Of a DNA stretch of 48,545 nucleotides, positions 39,202-48,545 are shown one piece after another; position 1 is the stretch's first letter; the number at the start of each line of letters is the position of its first letter. Location: NCBI GenBank assembly GCA_025463905.1, contig JAODBJ010000063.1:1-48545 (forward strand), given 5' to 3'. The notes under the pieces were generated by a model. It did no database searches, had not been told where the DNA came from, and saw only the letters and a program-made list of their open reading frames with translations. The stretch comes from Actinomycetes bacterium. GTDB lineage: Bacteria > Actinomycetota > Acidimicrobiia > IMCC26256 > PALSA-610. The position numbers were made by a program, and so were the translations under genes.

Positions 39202-39272
39202 AATGGGGTCGGCGTGAGCATCACGTCCGGCTTGTCGTTCGCGCGCACCTCGGAGGCACCGAAGGAGCAAAG

Positions 39273-40382
39273 GTGCGCGACGACGAGGCAATGGAGCGAG
39301 CGCTCCACATTGCCGCTACCGCGCGCCGTCGTACGGCGCCGAACCCCTGGGTCGGCGCGGTCCTCGTTCGCCACGGAGAGATCGTGGGCGAAGGCGCGAC
39401 GCAACCGCCGGGCGGCGACCACGCCGAGATCGCGGCCCTCGCGGCAGCCGGCGACCGAGCGCAGGGCGCCACCGCCTATGTCACCCTCGAGCCGTGCTCG
39501 CACCGCGGCCGCACCGGCCCGTGCGCCGACGCACTCGTCGCCGCCGGCGTCACCCGCGTCGTCGTTGCGCTCGCCGACCCCGACGAACGGGTGGCGGGCC
39601 AGGGCATCGAGCGACTCCGCGCCGCCGGCGTCGACGTCGTCGATATCGACGGCAACTATCGCGATCAGGCGGCCGCATTGCTCGCGCCGTACCTCCATCA
39701 CCGTCGCACGCACCGCGCCTACTGCGTCGTGAAGGCGGCGACGAGTCTCGATGGCCGGATCGCGGCCGCCGACGGGTCTTCGCGCTGGATCACCGGCCCC
39801 GAGGCGCGCGCCGACGCCCACGAACTGCGCGCCAACGCGCAAGCAATTGTGGTCGGCGCCGGCACCGCGCTCGCCGACCGCCCCGCGCTCACCGTGCGCG
39901 ACGCCGATCCGATGCCCCGACTCGCGCCGCTGAGGGTGCTCCTCGACGCACGCGGCCGGGTGCCCGCCGAGGGTCCGCTGTTCGATTCGAGCCTCGCGCC
40001 CACGCTCGTCGTCACGACGGAAGCCGCGGACGCGCGCACACTCGACGCATGGCGAGCCGCGGGGGCGAAAGTGGAGACGCTCGATCCCGGCGCGGGCGGA
40101 GTGGGTGTCGACCTCGACCGGACGCTCGAATTGCTCGGGCGGCTCGGCGTGTTGGAAGCGTTGGTGGAAGGTGGCGCGGCCCTGCACGGCGCGCTGCTCG
40201 GCCAGGGACTCGCGCAACGTCTCGTTGCGTACATCGCTCCCGGTCTCCTCGGCGACGGGGGCCGCGCCGGCTACGGGATCACCGGCCCGCAAAGCATCGA
40301 TGATTTCGAGCGGTGGCGTCTCGCGTCAGTACGCGCACTCGGCGACGACGTGCGCCTCGACTACGAACCGGTGGTGCGCTGA
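39273..40382 (+). CDS. ribD: Bifunctional riboflavin deaminase/reductase (GTG 39273 or ATG 39291)
   Basis: [60 protein letters not shown]. Confidence 0.96.
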   Translation: MRDDEAMERALHIAATARRRTAPNPWVGAVLVRHGEIVGEGATQPPGGDHAEIAALAAAGDRAQGATAYVTLEPCSHRGRTGPCADALVAAGVTRVVVALADPDERVAGQGIERLRAAGVDVVDIDGNYRDQAAALLAPYLHHRRTHRAYCVVKAATSLDGRIAAADGSSRWITGPEARADAHELRANAQAIVVGAGTALADRPALTVRDADPMPRLAPLRVLLDARGRVPAEGPLFDSSLAPTLVVTTEAADARTLDAWRAAGAKVETLDPGAGGVGVDLDRTLELLGRLGVLEALVEGGAALHGALLGQGLAQRLVAYIAPGLLGDGGRAGYGITGPQSIDDFERWRLASVRALGDDVRLDYEPVVR

Positions 40383-40990
40383 TGTTCACCGGCATCGTGG
40401 AGGAACTCGGTCGAGTGTGCTCGGTCGTGCCGCGTACCGGCGGTGCGCGCATCGAGATCGAAGCGAAGGTTGTGCTCGAAGACGCACAGATCGGTGCGTC
40501 GATCGCGGTCAATGGGTGTTGCCTCACGGTCGTCGACCTCACCGACGGCGCCTGGGCCGCCGACGCGGTCGTCGAGACCCTCGACCGCACGAACCTCGGC
40601 GCGCTGCGCGCCGGAGACCCGGTCAACCTCGAACGCCCGGTCCGACTCGCCGATCGCCTCGGCGGACATCTCGTGCAAGGTCACGTCGACGCGGTCGGGC
40701 AAATCGCGGCCATCGATCCGCAGTCCGACGGGTCGGTGCTCGTGCGCGTTGCCGCACCCGCGGGCGTGTTGCGGTACGTCGTCGAGAAAGGGTCCATCAC
40801 GGTCGACGGCGTCAGTCTCACGGTTGCCGTCGTTGCCGACGACGCGTTCTCGATCGCCATGATTCCGCACACGCGCGACGTGACGACATTGGGAACCAAG
40901 AACGTCGGTGCGACGGTCAACCTCGAAGTCGACGTCGTCGCGAAGTATGTAGAGAAATTGCTGCCCTCCCGAAGGGAACCGAACTCATGA
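40382..40990 (+). CDS. ribE: Riboflavin synthase alpha subunit
   Basis: [41 protein letters not shown]. Confidence 0.96.
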   Translation: MFTGIVEELGRVCSVVPRTGGARIEIEAKVVLEDAQIGASIAVNGCCLTVVDLTDGAWAADAVVETLDRTNLGALRAGDPVNLERPVRLADRLGGHLVQGHVDAVGQIAAIDPQSDGSVLVRVAAPAGVLRYVVEKGSITVDGVSLTVAVVADDAFSIAMIPHTRDVTTLGTKNVGATVNLEVDVVAKYVEKLLPSRREPNS

Positions 40991-42219
40991 CCTTCGACAC
41001 CGTTGAACGAGCAATCGACGCCATCCGGCGCGGTGAGCTCGTGGTCGTCGTGGACGACGAAGACCGCGAGAACGAGGGCGACCTCATCGTCGCGGCGGAG
41101 AAGATGACGCCCGAGAAGATGGCGTTCATGATCCGTTATACGAGCGGTGTGATCTGCCTGCCGATGGAGGGGAGTCGTCTCGACGAACTGAACCTCCCGT
41201 TGATGGTGTCGGGCAGCGACAACACCGAGACGCAGCGCACGGCCTTCACCGTGTCGGTCGACGCGCGCGTCGGTACCAGCACCGGCATTTCGGCCGCCGA
41301 CCGCTGCGCGACCGTGCGCGCAATGATCGACGCGAACACGAAACCCGCCGACATCTCGCGCCCCGGCCACATCTTCCCCCTGCGTTACCGCGAGGGTGGC
41401 GTGCTCAAGCGGGCCGGTCACACCGAAGCCGCGGTCGACCTGGCGCGCATCGCGGGCTGCTACCCGGCCGGCGTGCTCAGCGAGATCGTGAACGACGACG
41501 GCACGATGCAGCGGCTCCCAGACCTCGAAGCGTTCGCCGCTGAGCACGGCCTTGTACTCGTGACGATCGCCGACCTGATCCGCTACCGGCGTCACCGCGA
41601 AAAGTTGGTGCGGCGCGTGTCGGAGGCGCGGATCCCAACCCCGCACGGCGACTTCACCGCTCATGTGTTCGAGAGTTTGCTCGACGGCACCGAGCATGTC
41701 GCGTTCGTGAAGGGTGAAGTATCCGGCAAGCAGAACGTGTTGGTGCGCGTCCACTCCGAATGCCTCACCGGCGACGTGTTCGGTTCCATGCGTTGCGATT
41801 GCGGCGAGCAACTCGAAGAAGCGCTCGAACGCGTCTCGGCGATCGGCGAAGGTGTCGTGGTGTACCTACGCGGCCACGAAGGTCGCGGCATCGGACTCGG
41901 CCACAAGCTGCGGGCGTACCAGTTGCAGGAGCAAGGTCGAGACACCGTGGAGGCGAACCTCGAATTGGGGTTCCCGGCCGACTCGCGCGAATACGGTATC
42001 GGCGCGCAGATCCTGGTCGACCTGGGAGTCACCACGATGCGCCTGATGTCGAACAATCCCGCGAAGTACGGCGGCATCGAGGGATACGGCCTCGAGATCG
42101 TCGAGCGCGTGCCGTTGCGCACCAAGCCGACGCACGAAAACATCGCATACTTGCGAGCGAAGCAGCAGAAGCTGGGTCACCTGCTCGATATCGACGACGA
42201 AGGACTTGGCGGTAGCTGA
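40987..42219 (+). CDS. ribBA: DHBP synthase / GTP cyclohydrolase II
   Basis: [78 protein letters not shown]. Confidence 0.97.
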   Translation: MTFDTVERAIDAIRRGELVVVVDDEDRENEGDLIVAAEKMTPEKMAFMIRYTSGVICLPMEGSRLDELNLPLMVSGSDNTETQRTAFTVSVDARVGTSTGISAADRCATVRAMIDANTKPADISRPGHIFPLRYREGGVLKRAGHTEAAVDLARIAGCYPAGVLSEIVNDDGTMQRLPDLEAFAAEHGLVLVTIADLIRYRRHREKLVRRVSEARIPTPHGDFTAHVFESLLDGTEHVAFVKGEVSGKQNVLVRVHSECLTGDVFGSMRCDCGEQLEEALERVSAIGEGVVVYLRGHEGRGIGLGHKLRAYQLQEQGRDTVEANLELGFPADSREYGIGAQILVDLGVTTMRLMSNNPAKYGGIEGYGLEIVERVPLRTKPTHENIAYLRAKQQKLGHLLDIDDEGLGGS

Positions 42220-42692
42220 TGGGGCGTCACAGTGTCGGCGAAGGTCCGCTCGACGCAAAGGGAATGCGGTTCGGCATCGTCGTCGCGCGCTACAACCGCG
42301 ACGTCACTGAGAAGCTCCTGGCGGGCACGGAACAGACCCTGCGCGACCATGGCGTCACCGACGACCATGTGACCGTCGTGTGGGTGCCGGGCGCGTTCGA
42401 GGTACCGCTCATCGCGAAACAGATCGCGCATACCCGTCATGTCGACGCAGTGATCTGTCTCGGCGCCGTCATTCGCGGCGAGACCCCGCATTTCGAGTTC
42501 GTCGCGAGCGAATCGGCGGCCGGAATCATGCGCGTGGCGCTCGAAACCGATATCCCGGTGGTGTTCGGCGTGCTCACTACCGACGACGTGCAACAGGCGA
42601 TGGACCGCACGGGTGGCGCGGTCGGCCACAAGGGCCAAGAGTCGGCGCTCGCCGCGATCGAAATGGTCACGTTGCTCCGCCTGCTGCGCTAG
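42219..42692 (+). CDS. ribH: Lumazine synthase
   Basis: FGIVVARYNRDVTEKLL; VWVPGAFEVPLIAKQIA; ICLGAVIRGETPHFEFV. Confidence 0.96.
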   Translation: MGRHSVGEGPLDAKGMRFGIVVARYNRDVTEKLLAGTEQTLRDHGVTDDHVTVVWVPGAFEVPLIAKQIAHTRHVDAVICLGAVIRGETPHFEFVASESAAGIMRVALETDIPVVFGVLTTDDVQQAMDRTGGAVGHKGQESALAAIEMVTLLRLLR

Positions 42693-42700
42693 GCCGGCGC

Positions 42701-43450
42701 GTGGCGAGCGGCGCGAAGTACGACGCGATCGGCCGCACGTACACCCGCACGCGCATCCCCGACCCGCGCATTGCCGCGCGAATCACCGCGAAGCTCGGAG
42801 ACGCGCGGACGGTGTTGAACGTCGGTGCCGGCACCGGTTCCTACGAACCCGTCGATCGCGCGGTCGTGGCGGTCGAGCCGTCGGCGACGATGCTCGCGCA
42901 ACGCCCCCGAGGCGCAGCACCGGCAGCTCGCGCAGTCGCGGAGGCGCTGCCGTTCGCGACGGCCACGTTCGACGCGGCGATGGCGACGCTCACGCTGCAT
43001 CACTGGAACGACCTGGAGCAGGGCGTCGCCGAGATGCGCCGCGTCGCGACGCGCCAGGTCGTGCTGTTCTTCGAACCATCGTGCTCCGACGATTTCTGGC
43101 TCTACGCCGACTACTTCCCGGAGTCCGGCGAAGTCCCGAGCGAACGCGCTCCCGGCGCCCGCCGTCTCGCCGCGTTGTTCGACGTCCGCTCGATCGAGTC
43201 CGTCCCGGTCCCCGCGGACTGCACCGACGGGTTCGGTGCTGCGTACTGGAACCGCCCCGAGGCCTACCTCGACCCTGACGTCCAGGCCGGCATATCGTCG
43301 TTCGCGCAACTCGACGACGCGACGCGAACCGAGAACACGGAGCGGCTGCGCTGCGACCTCGCGAGCGGCGCGTGGGACACGCGCTACGGCTACCTTCGCA
43401 CGCTCGCCGAATACGACGGCGGTTATCGCCTCCTCGTCGCCGGCTCATAA
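42701..43450 (+). CDS. Class I SAM-dependent methyltransferase
   Basis: YDAIGRTYTRTRIPDPRIAARI...VLNVGAGTGSYEP...LPFATATFDAAMATLTLHHW. Confidence 0.88.
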   Translation: MASGAKYDAIGRTYTRTRIPDPRIAARITAKLGDARTVLNVGAGTGSYEPVDRAVVAVEPSATMLAQRPRGAAPAARAVAEALPFATATFDAAMATLTLHHWNDLEQGVAEMRRVATRQVVLFFEPSCSDDFWLYADYFPESGEVPSERAPGARRLAALFDVRSIESVPVPADCTDGFGAAYWNRPEAYLDPDVQAGISSFAQLDDATRTENTERLRCDLASGAWDTRYGYLRTLAEYDGGYRLLVAGS

Positions 43451-43552
43451 GGCCGCGCGTGCAAGGCGAAGCCCCCATCGCCGCGGGCGGGGCCCGAGCG
43501 GCCCGCCGTTCACGGCAAGAGCGGAAGGCATCGCGGTTACTCTGCCGACTCG

Positions 43553-44428
43553 ATGTTGCGCATCGTGCTCCCGAAAGGTTCGCTCGAACGAGCGACGTTG
43601 CAGTTGTTCGAGGATGCCGATCTCGCGGTGAACCGATCCTCTGAGGTCGACTATCGCGCGGCGATCGACGATCCGCGGGTCATCGACGTCACGATCCTTC
43701 GTCCCCAGGAGATCCCGCGCTACGTCGCCGAAGGCCTCTTCGACCTCGGTGTCACGGCACGCGACTGGATCGAGGAGACGAGCGCGGACGTTGTCACCGT
43801 CACGCAGTTGCACTACTCGAAGGCGACCGCGCGCCCGACCCGTATCGTGCTCGCGGTCAGCGGTGATGCCACGTACGAGTCGGTGAAGGATCTGCCCCGC
43901 GGGGTCCGCGTACACACCGAGTATCCGGAGCTCACGCGCCGGTTCCTCGTCGACCATGGGATCGACGCGCAGATCTCCCTCTCGTACGGCGCGACCGAAG
44001 CGAAGATCCCGGAAATCGCCGACGCGGTCGTCGAGCTCACCGAAACCGGCCGTGCGTTACGCGCGGCCGGCCTGAAGATCCTCGACACGATCCTGGTGTC
44101 GCACACCGAGCTGATCGCGAACCCCGTCGCATACGAAGATGCCGAGAAGCGTCGCGCGATGGAACAACTCCAGACGTTGCTCTCCGGTGCGCTCGAAGCC
44201 CGCGGTCGCGTGCTCGTGAAGCTCAACGTCGACGACGCGAACCTGCAGGCCGTCATCGACTTGCTCCCCGCGTTGAAGTCGCCGACGGTGTCGAAGCTCT
44301 TCGGCGAAGACGCGTACGCGGTAGAGACGGTGGTGGCGAAGACCGACATCAACACGTTGATCCCGGCGCTCAAAGAACACGGCGCGACCGGCATCCTCGA
44401 GATCCCGATCGCAAAAATCGTGCAGTGA
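43553..44428 (+). CDS. hisG: ATP phosphoribosyltransferase, long form
   Basis: LRIVLPKGSLERATLQLFEDADL; C-terminal regulatory domain LLSGALEARGRVLVKLNV...TDINTLIPALKEHGATGILEIPIAKIV. Confidence 0.95.
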   Translation: MLRIVLPKGSLERATLQLFEDADLAVNRSSEVDYRAAIDDPRVIDVTILRPQEIPRYVAEGLFDLGVTARDWIEETSADVVTVTQLHYSKATARPTRIVLAVSGDATYESVKDLPRGVRVHTEYPELTRRFLVDHGIDAQISLSYGATEAKIPEIADAVVELTETGRALRAAGLKILDTILVSHTELIANPVAYEDAEKRRAMEQLQTLLSGALEARGRVLVKLNVDDANLQAVIDLLPALKSPTVSKLFGEDAYAVETVVAKTDINTLIPALKEHGATGILEIPIAKIVQ

Positions 44429-44646
44429 GCGGGCCGATCGGTGGCCCGATGGACGGCACGGTGAGCGCGTTCGACGAGGGTCGCGGCCGCGGTGTGATTG
44501 CCACTCCCGACGGCGCGGTCTACGAGTTCCACGCCACCCGTCTCGTCGACGGCAGCCGCCGCATCGCGGTGGGTGCGGCGGTGCGGTTTTCGGTCGCACC
44601 CGCGCCGCTCGGCCGGTGGGAGGCCACCGAAATCACGCGGTGCTGA
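44425..44646 (+). CDS. Small cold-shock-domain-like protein
   Basis: MDGTVSAFDEGRGRGVIATPDGAVYEFHATRLVDGSRRIAVGAAVRFSV; overlaps hisG stop (GTGA). Confidence 0.6.
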   Translation: MSGPIGGPMDGTVSAFDEGRGRGVIATPDGAVYEFHATRLVDGSRRIAVGAAVRFSVAPAPLGRWEATEITRC

Positions 44647-44650
44647 CTCC

Positions 44651-45412
44651 TTAGGTGCGGAGCGGGCCGATTTTGTTGGTGCGACACTTCGCGATCCAGA
44701 GCCAGGTCTCGTACGGCACCGTGAGCGTCCCGCCGGGGAATGCGAGGCGCAGGTGTGCTTCGAGCGATGTGAGGAGCGCGTCGCGGGCGTGCGGTTCGAG
44801 GAGGCCGATGTACGACTTCGACCGCTCGTCGCGCATCCACACGTCGAGTGCCACTTCGCGTCGCCAGGCGACGTCGATCCGCCGCGGCGGGCCGAAACGG
44901 CGAGATGCGGCGACGTCACGGCTCCAGTCGATGTCGCGCTGGCGCCGGTCGTAGCTCGTGGAGTGTTCGAGCAGCCGCTGGTACTGGTCGAACCACGCGG
45001 TGCCGTCGGCGCGCGGATGGCTCCACCATGCGGCCCAGGCGCCGTCGGCGCGCAGCACGCGCGCCACCTCCGGCACCGCGTCGAGCGGATCGAGCCAATG
45101 CCACGACTGCGCGAAGCAACACAGGTCGGCGCAGCCGTCGGCGAACGGCAGGTGGTTGCCGTCGGCAAGCACGGTGTACGCGCCGGCCGCGTTGCGCGAT
45201 GCGTGCTCGAGCATCGGTGCCGAGAGGTCGAAGCCGACAACGTGCGCGCCGAGTGCGACGAGCGCACGGGTGGCGAGTCCTGTGCCTGCTCCGCCTTCGA
45301 GCACGACGCGATTCGCGAGCGAGCCGACGGCCGATTCGAGCGCTTCGTATAGCGCCGGTGGGTACGCGGGCCTACCGTCGTCGTACGCGTCGGCGAGTGG
45401 GTCGAAAATCAG
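44651..45412 (-). CDS. Class I SAM-dependent methyltransferase; probable CTG start directly after the upstream TAG
   Basis: In-frame extension LIFDPLADAYDDGRPAYPPALYEALESAVGSLANRVVLEGGAGTGLATRAL restores the family N-terminus; no ATG/GTG/TTG before the internal GTG of VVLEGG. Confidence 0.75.
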   Translation of the reverse strand: MIFDPLADAYDDGRPAYPPALYEALESAVGSLANRVVLEGGAGTGLATRALVALGAHVVGFDLSAPMLEHASRNAAGAYTVLADGNHLPFADGCADLCCFAQSWHWLDPLDAVPEVARVLRADGAWAAWWSHPRADGTAWFDQYQRLLEHSTSYDRRQRDIDWSRDVAASRRFGPPRRIDVAWRREVALDVWMRDERSKSYIGLLEPHARDALLTSLEAHLRLAFPGGTLTVPYETWLWIAKCRTNKIGPLRT

Positions 45413-45859
45413 CTAGTCGCCATCTTGCGCGGCGATCGCTTCCGCGATCTGCACGTAGATCATCTGCGTCTGTTGCAGCGCGTCGCGCAACGGTTCTTCG
45501 TGGGGTCCGAGGCGGGGGCCGATGCCGTCGAGCAGCGCCGCGACCGCGTCGATCACGAGGCCGGCGGCGGCGAGATCCGGTTCCGGCTGGAGACCCTCGT
45601 CGTCGGGCGGTGTGGCGACACCGAGATACACGAGCGCCAACTGCCACAGACCGAACGCATGGTTCGCGACAACGTCCTCGACCGGCGTGGCCACGAGCCG
45701 CGCGTGAACCTCACGCATTGCGGCAATCTCTTCCGGTGACGGCGCGGCGTCGTCGTCACCCGGCGGTGGACCGCCTCCCGAAGGCGGCGCCGCGGGCGGG
45801 GAAGCATTTCCCTCGTCGCGGGGTTCATACTCACCGGATGGTGTCCACAGCGTGCCCAC
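45413..45859 (-). CDS. DUF1844-like protein (GTG start)
   Basis: VGTLWTPSGEYEPRDE...VEDVVANHAFGLWQLALVYLGVATPPDDEGLQPEPDLAAAGLVIDAVAALLDGIGPRLGPHEEPLRDALQQTQMIYVQIAEAI; adjacent to infC. Confidence 0.78.
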   Translation of the reverse strand: MGTLWTPSGEYEPRDEGNASPPAAPPSGGGPPPGDDDAAPSPEEIAAMREVHARLVATPVEDVVANHAFGLWQLALVYLGVATPPDDEGLQPEPDLAAAGLVIDAVAALLDGIGPRLGPHEEPLRDALQQTQMIYVQIAEAIAAQDGD

Positions 45860-45938
45860 GCGGGTATCCTTCCACCAAAATCTAAAAGGGAAGCGGGACG
45901 CTGCCCAGTTTACGAACAGTGTTTTTGGAGAGTGTCCC

Positions 45939-46070
45939 CACCCGGCCGGGTGCACGGAGTTTCGTGCCCACCGAGTCCGGGTCCGTTGCCTCACTGGTGA
46001 CCCTACCGGTCCGGCGGTGGACGCTTCCTCGTGTCCGCCGTCGCTTCGCGTCGGCGGCTCCCCCGGAAAC
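45939..46070 (+). promoter_or_regulatory. Structured 5' leader of infC-rpmI-rplT
   Basis: ~220-bp noncoding gap with CACCCGGCCGGGTG palindrome (45939-45952) and further GC-rich inverted repeats before SD AAGGAG (46071-46076). Confidence 0.45.
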
Positions 46071-46084
46071 AAGGAGTGAGCGCT

Positions 46085-46660
46085 ATCGCAACAGACGACA
46101 CCCGCATGAACGACCGAATTCGCGCTCGTCAGGTGCTGCTCATCGGCTCTGACGGACACCAATTCGGCGTGAAGCCCCTTCCCGAAGCGCTGGCGATAGC
46201 GCGGGAGGAAGGTCTCGACCTTGTCGAGGTCGCCTCGACGGCCGATCCGCCGGTTTGTCGGATCATGGACCACGGCAAGTGGAAGTACGAGCAAGACCAG
46301 CGGCGCAAGGAATCGCGCAAGAAGGCCTCGAACGTCGTCATCAAGGAGATGAAGTTCCGGCCCAAGATCGACTCGCACGACTACGACACCAAGATGAAGC
46401 ACGTCGAGCGCTTCCTCGCCGAGGGGTCGAAAGTCAAGCTGACGATCATGTTCCGAGGGCGCGAGATGGCCCACCCGGAACTGGGCCGCCGCATCCTCGA
46501 GAAAGTTGCAGAACGGGTTGCCGACCTGGCGATGGTCGAGTCTGCACCCCGCCAAGACGGCCGCAACATGACGATGGTGCTCAACCCCACGAAGAAGCCG
46601 TCGCGATCGGCTCGGCCGCCCGCCGCCAAGGCTGCCGCCGCAACCGAACCGGCGAGCTGA
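46085..46660 (+). CDS. infC: Translation initiation factor IF-3, probable ATC start
   Basis: (I/M)[76 protein letters not shown] 8 nt upstream of ATC 46085; alternative GTG 46076 overlaps the SD. Confidence 0.93.
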   Translation: MATDDTRMNDRIRARQVLLIGSDGHQFGVKPLPEALAIAREEGLDLVEVASTADPPVCRIMDHGKWKYEQDQRRKESRKKASNVVIKEMKFRPKIDSHDYDTKMKHVERFLAEGSKVKLTIMFRGREMAHPELGRRILEKVAERVADLAMVESAPRQDGRNMTMVLNPTKKPSRSARPPAAKAAAATEPAS

Positions 46661-46695
46661 CCGCACACCCCCGAACAGGACACCTGGAACTGACC

Positions 46696-46893
46696 ATGCC
46701 GAAGATCAAGACGCATCGCGGCGCGGCCAAGCGCTTCAAGCTCACCGGAACGGGCAAGATTCTCCGGCGCAAGGCGTTTCGTGCCCACCTGCTGGAAAAG
46801 AAGCCGAGTCACCGCACCCGCCGCCTCGGCCGCGAGGCGGAAGTGACCGGCGGCGACAAGAAGCACGTCGAGCGCCTGCTCGGGCGCGCATAA
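46696..46893 (+). CDS. rpmI: 50S ribosomal protein L35
   Basis: [44 protein letters not shown]. Confidence 0.97.
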   Translation: MPKIKTHRGAAKRFKLTGTGKILRRKAFRAHLLEKKPSHRTRRLGREAEVTGGDKKHVERLLGRA

Positions 46894-46905
46894 AGGGGGG
46901 GAACG

Positions 46906-47268
46906 ATGGCACGGGTCAAGCGATCAGTCGGCGGCAAGAAACACCGCCGGGCAATTCTCGAAGAGGCAAAGGGCTACTCCGGTGCTCGCGGCCGCCACTT
47001 CCGTAAGGCCAACGAGCAGGTCATGCACTCGCTCCAATACGCCTACCGGGACCGGCGAGCGCGCAAGGGCGAGTTCCGCCGGCTGTGGATCGTGCGGATC
47101 AACGCCGCCTGCCGTGAGCACGGCATTGCGTACTCGCGTTTCATCGCGGGGCTGAAGGCGGCCGACATCGATCTCGACCGCAAGGTTCTGGCCGATCTCG
47201 CAGTGCGCGAGCCCGAGGCGTTCGGCCAGCTGGTCACCACCGCGCGCGGCGCGCTCGGTAGCAACTGA
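46906..47268 (+). CDS. rplT: 50S ribosomal protein L20
   Basis: [80 protein letters not shown]. Confidence 0.98.
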   Translation: MARVKRSVGGKKHRRAILEEAKGYSGARGRHFRKANEQVMHSLQYAYRDRRARKGEFRRLWIVRINAACREHGIAYSRFIAGLKAADIDLDRKVLADLAVREPEAFGQLVTTARGALGSN

Positions 47269-48083
47269 ACCGAGCGGCGCCGCTCGGGGCGCGCAACGCA
47301 GCCGTCCGCGAACTGCGGGCGTTGCTGCGCGACGGGCGCGCCCGCGACGCAGCCGGGTCCTTCGTCATCGAAGGCCCCCGGTTGCTTGCCGCGGCATTGG
47401 CGCAGCGCGCACCACTCGACGCGGTGTTCGTCGCGGCCGACGCGAGCGGTGCGATCCGCGAGGTCGTCGAGCAGTCGGCGCAGTCGGGCGTCCGGGTCGA
47501 GTGGCTCAGCCCCGGGGTGGCGGAACGCCTCGGCAGCACCGTCGCACCGCAGGGGGTGTTCGCGCTGGTCAAGCGCGACAAGCAGCGGGCCACGGATGCG
47601 TTCGCGGCGGCCGATTTCGTCGTGATCGCCGACCGGGTCAACGACCCGGGGAACGCGGGCACGTTGTGGCGGTCGGCCGCGGCGGCCGGCGCGGATGCGT
47701 ATCTCCTCGGGCGCGGATCGGTCGACGCGTACAATCCCAAGCTCGTGCGTGCCACCGCGGGTGCCTGTTTCAGCGTGCCGGTCATCGACGATGTCGATGT
47801 CGCAGACGCGCTCGAACGCTGCGGTGCGCGTGGTCTTGTGCGGGTCGGTGCCGTCGTCACCGGCGGTGCGACTGCTACGCCCGACGCGGTTGATCTCAGC
47901 GGCCCGGTCGTGGTGGTGCTCGGGCACGAAGCGCGAGGCCTGTCGTCGGACCTGCCGCTCGACGTCACGGTCACGATCCCGATGGCGGCCGGCACGGAGT
48001 CCTTGAACCTCGCCATGGCCGGCACCGTCCTGTGTTTCGAGGTAGCGCGCCAACGCCGCGCCGCCGGCCGGGGACCGGCATGA
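47265..48083 (+). CDS. TrmH/SpoU-family 23S rRNA/tRNA 2'-O-methyltransferase; probable CTG start (CTGA overlap with rplT), fallback TTG 47322
   Basis: [41 protein letters not shown]...[22 protein letters not shown]...[34 protein letters not shown]. Confidence 0.9.
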   Translation: MNRAAPLGARNAAVRELRALLRDGRARDAAGSFVIEGPRLLAAALAQRAPLDAVFVAADASGAIREVVEQSAQSGVRVEWLSPGVAERLGSTVAPQGVFALVKRDKQRATDAFAAADFVVIADRVNDPGNAGTLWRSAAAAGADAYLLGRGSVDAYNPKLVRATAGACFSVPVIDDVDVADALERCGARGLVRVGAVVTGGATATPDAVDLSGPVVVVLGHEARGLSSDLPLDVTVTIPMAAGTESLNLAMAGTVLCFEVARQRRAAGRGPA

Positions 48084-48545
48084 GTACCGCGACCGAACTG
48101 ATCGAGCAGGCGAACACCGCGGCGGCCGAGGGGGCCAAGGCGGCGGCCGATGCCGCGACCCTCGAAGACCTCGGCGTGGTCGAGCGGCGCGCTCTCGGCA
48201 AAGGGTCGCCGCTCGTCACGATCCGAGAGTCGATCAAGAGCGTCGCAGCCGAGGAACGAGCCCGCGTCGGCAAGGCGCTCTCGCAGGCGCGCGCCACCGT
48301 CGAGGAAGCGATCGCGCAGCGCCGCGCCGATCTCGAAGCATCGGGTCGCGCCGGCGCGTACGAACGCGACCGCCTCGACCTCACCGTCGGAGGCCGCGAC
48401 TACGAGCGCGGTCATCTTCACCTCGTCACGCAGGTGTGGCGCGAACTCGAAGACATCTTCACCGGACTCGGCTACCGGGTGTTCTACGGCCCCGAGGTCG
48501 AAGACGACTGGCACAACTTCGAAGCACTCAACTTCCCGCCCGGGC
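48080..48545 (+). CDS. pheS: Phenylalanyl-tRNA synthetase alpha subunit, 3' truncated by window edge
   Basis: [48 protein letters not shown]...RDYERGHLHLVTQVWRELEDIFTGLGYRVFYGPEVEDDWHNFEALNFPPG; ATGA overlap. Confidence 0.93.
   Translation, partial: MSTATELIEQANTAAAEGAKAAADAATLEDLGVVERRALGKGSPLVTIRESIKSVAAEERARVGKALSQARATVEEAIAQRRADLEASGRAGAYERDRLDLTVGGRDYERGHLHLVTQVWRELEDIFTGLGYRVFYGPEVEDDWHNFEALNFPPG

Noticed and set aside
39132-39272. N-terminal extension of RibD in the ORF track
   Set aside because: It translates the FMN riboswitch; SD AAGGAG and GTG 39273 give a better start
45413-46666. 417-aa minus-strand ORF spanning infC antisense
   Set aside because: Only the C-terminal 148 aa (from GTG at complement 45857-45859) look like a real DUF1844-type protein; the remainder is antisense to infC and its leader

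Overview
The window is a dense, GC-rich, almost entirely plus-strand actinobacterial core-genome segment. Gene content and order (aroCKBQ-efp-nusB-clpS-DUF2017, pyrR-pyrB-pyrC-carAB-pyrD-pyrF-mihF-gmk-rpoZ-coaBC-metK-priA-def-fmt-rsmB-rpe, ribD-ribE-ribBA-ribH-hisG, infC-rpmI-rplT-trmH-pheS) suggest a deep-branching actinobacterium such as Acidimicrobiia (inference). A type IV pilus locus at about 3.8-9.3 kb lies downstream of a c-di-GMP-I (GEMM) riboswitch and encodes a PilM-PilN fusion. I found no CRISPR array, tRNA/rRNA, prophage, IS element or defence system. The most interesting signals are at gene junctions and in leaders. (1) A PyrR-binding hairpin with a CNGNGA hexaloop sits just upstream of the pyrR Shine-Dalgarno, followed by a textbook intrinsic terminator (U8 tract) inside the pyrR reading frame. 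(2) The first ~50 bp of efp are duplicated as a 44-codon ORF coupled to genes on both sides. (3) Two nested micro-ORFs built from short direct repeats chain coaBC to metK. (4) A 26-bp tandem repeat at the 3' end of a luciferase-like oxidoreductase gene creates micro-ORFs copying its C-terminus. (5) A perfect 17-bp-stem palindrome after the mog/moaB-like gene has a diverged homologue 36 kb away. (6) An FMN riboswitch is preceded by a promoter-overlapping 21-bp dyad. (7) There are probable non-canonical start codons (CTG twice, ATC for infC). All calls come from reading the sequence and supplied translations; no database or folding computation was run.
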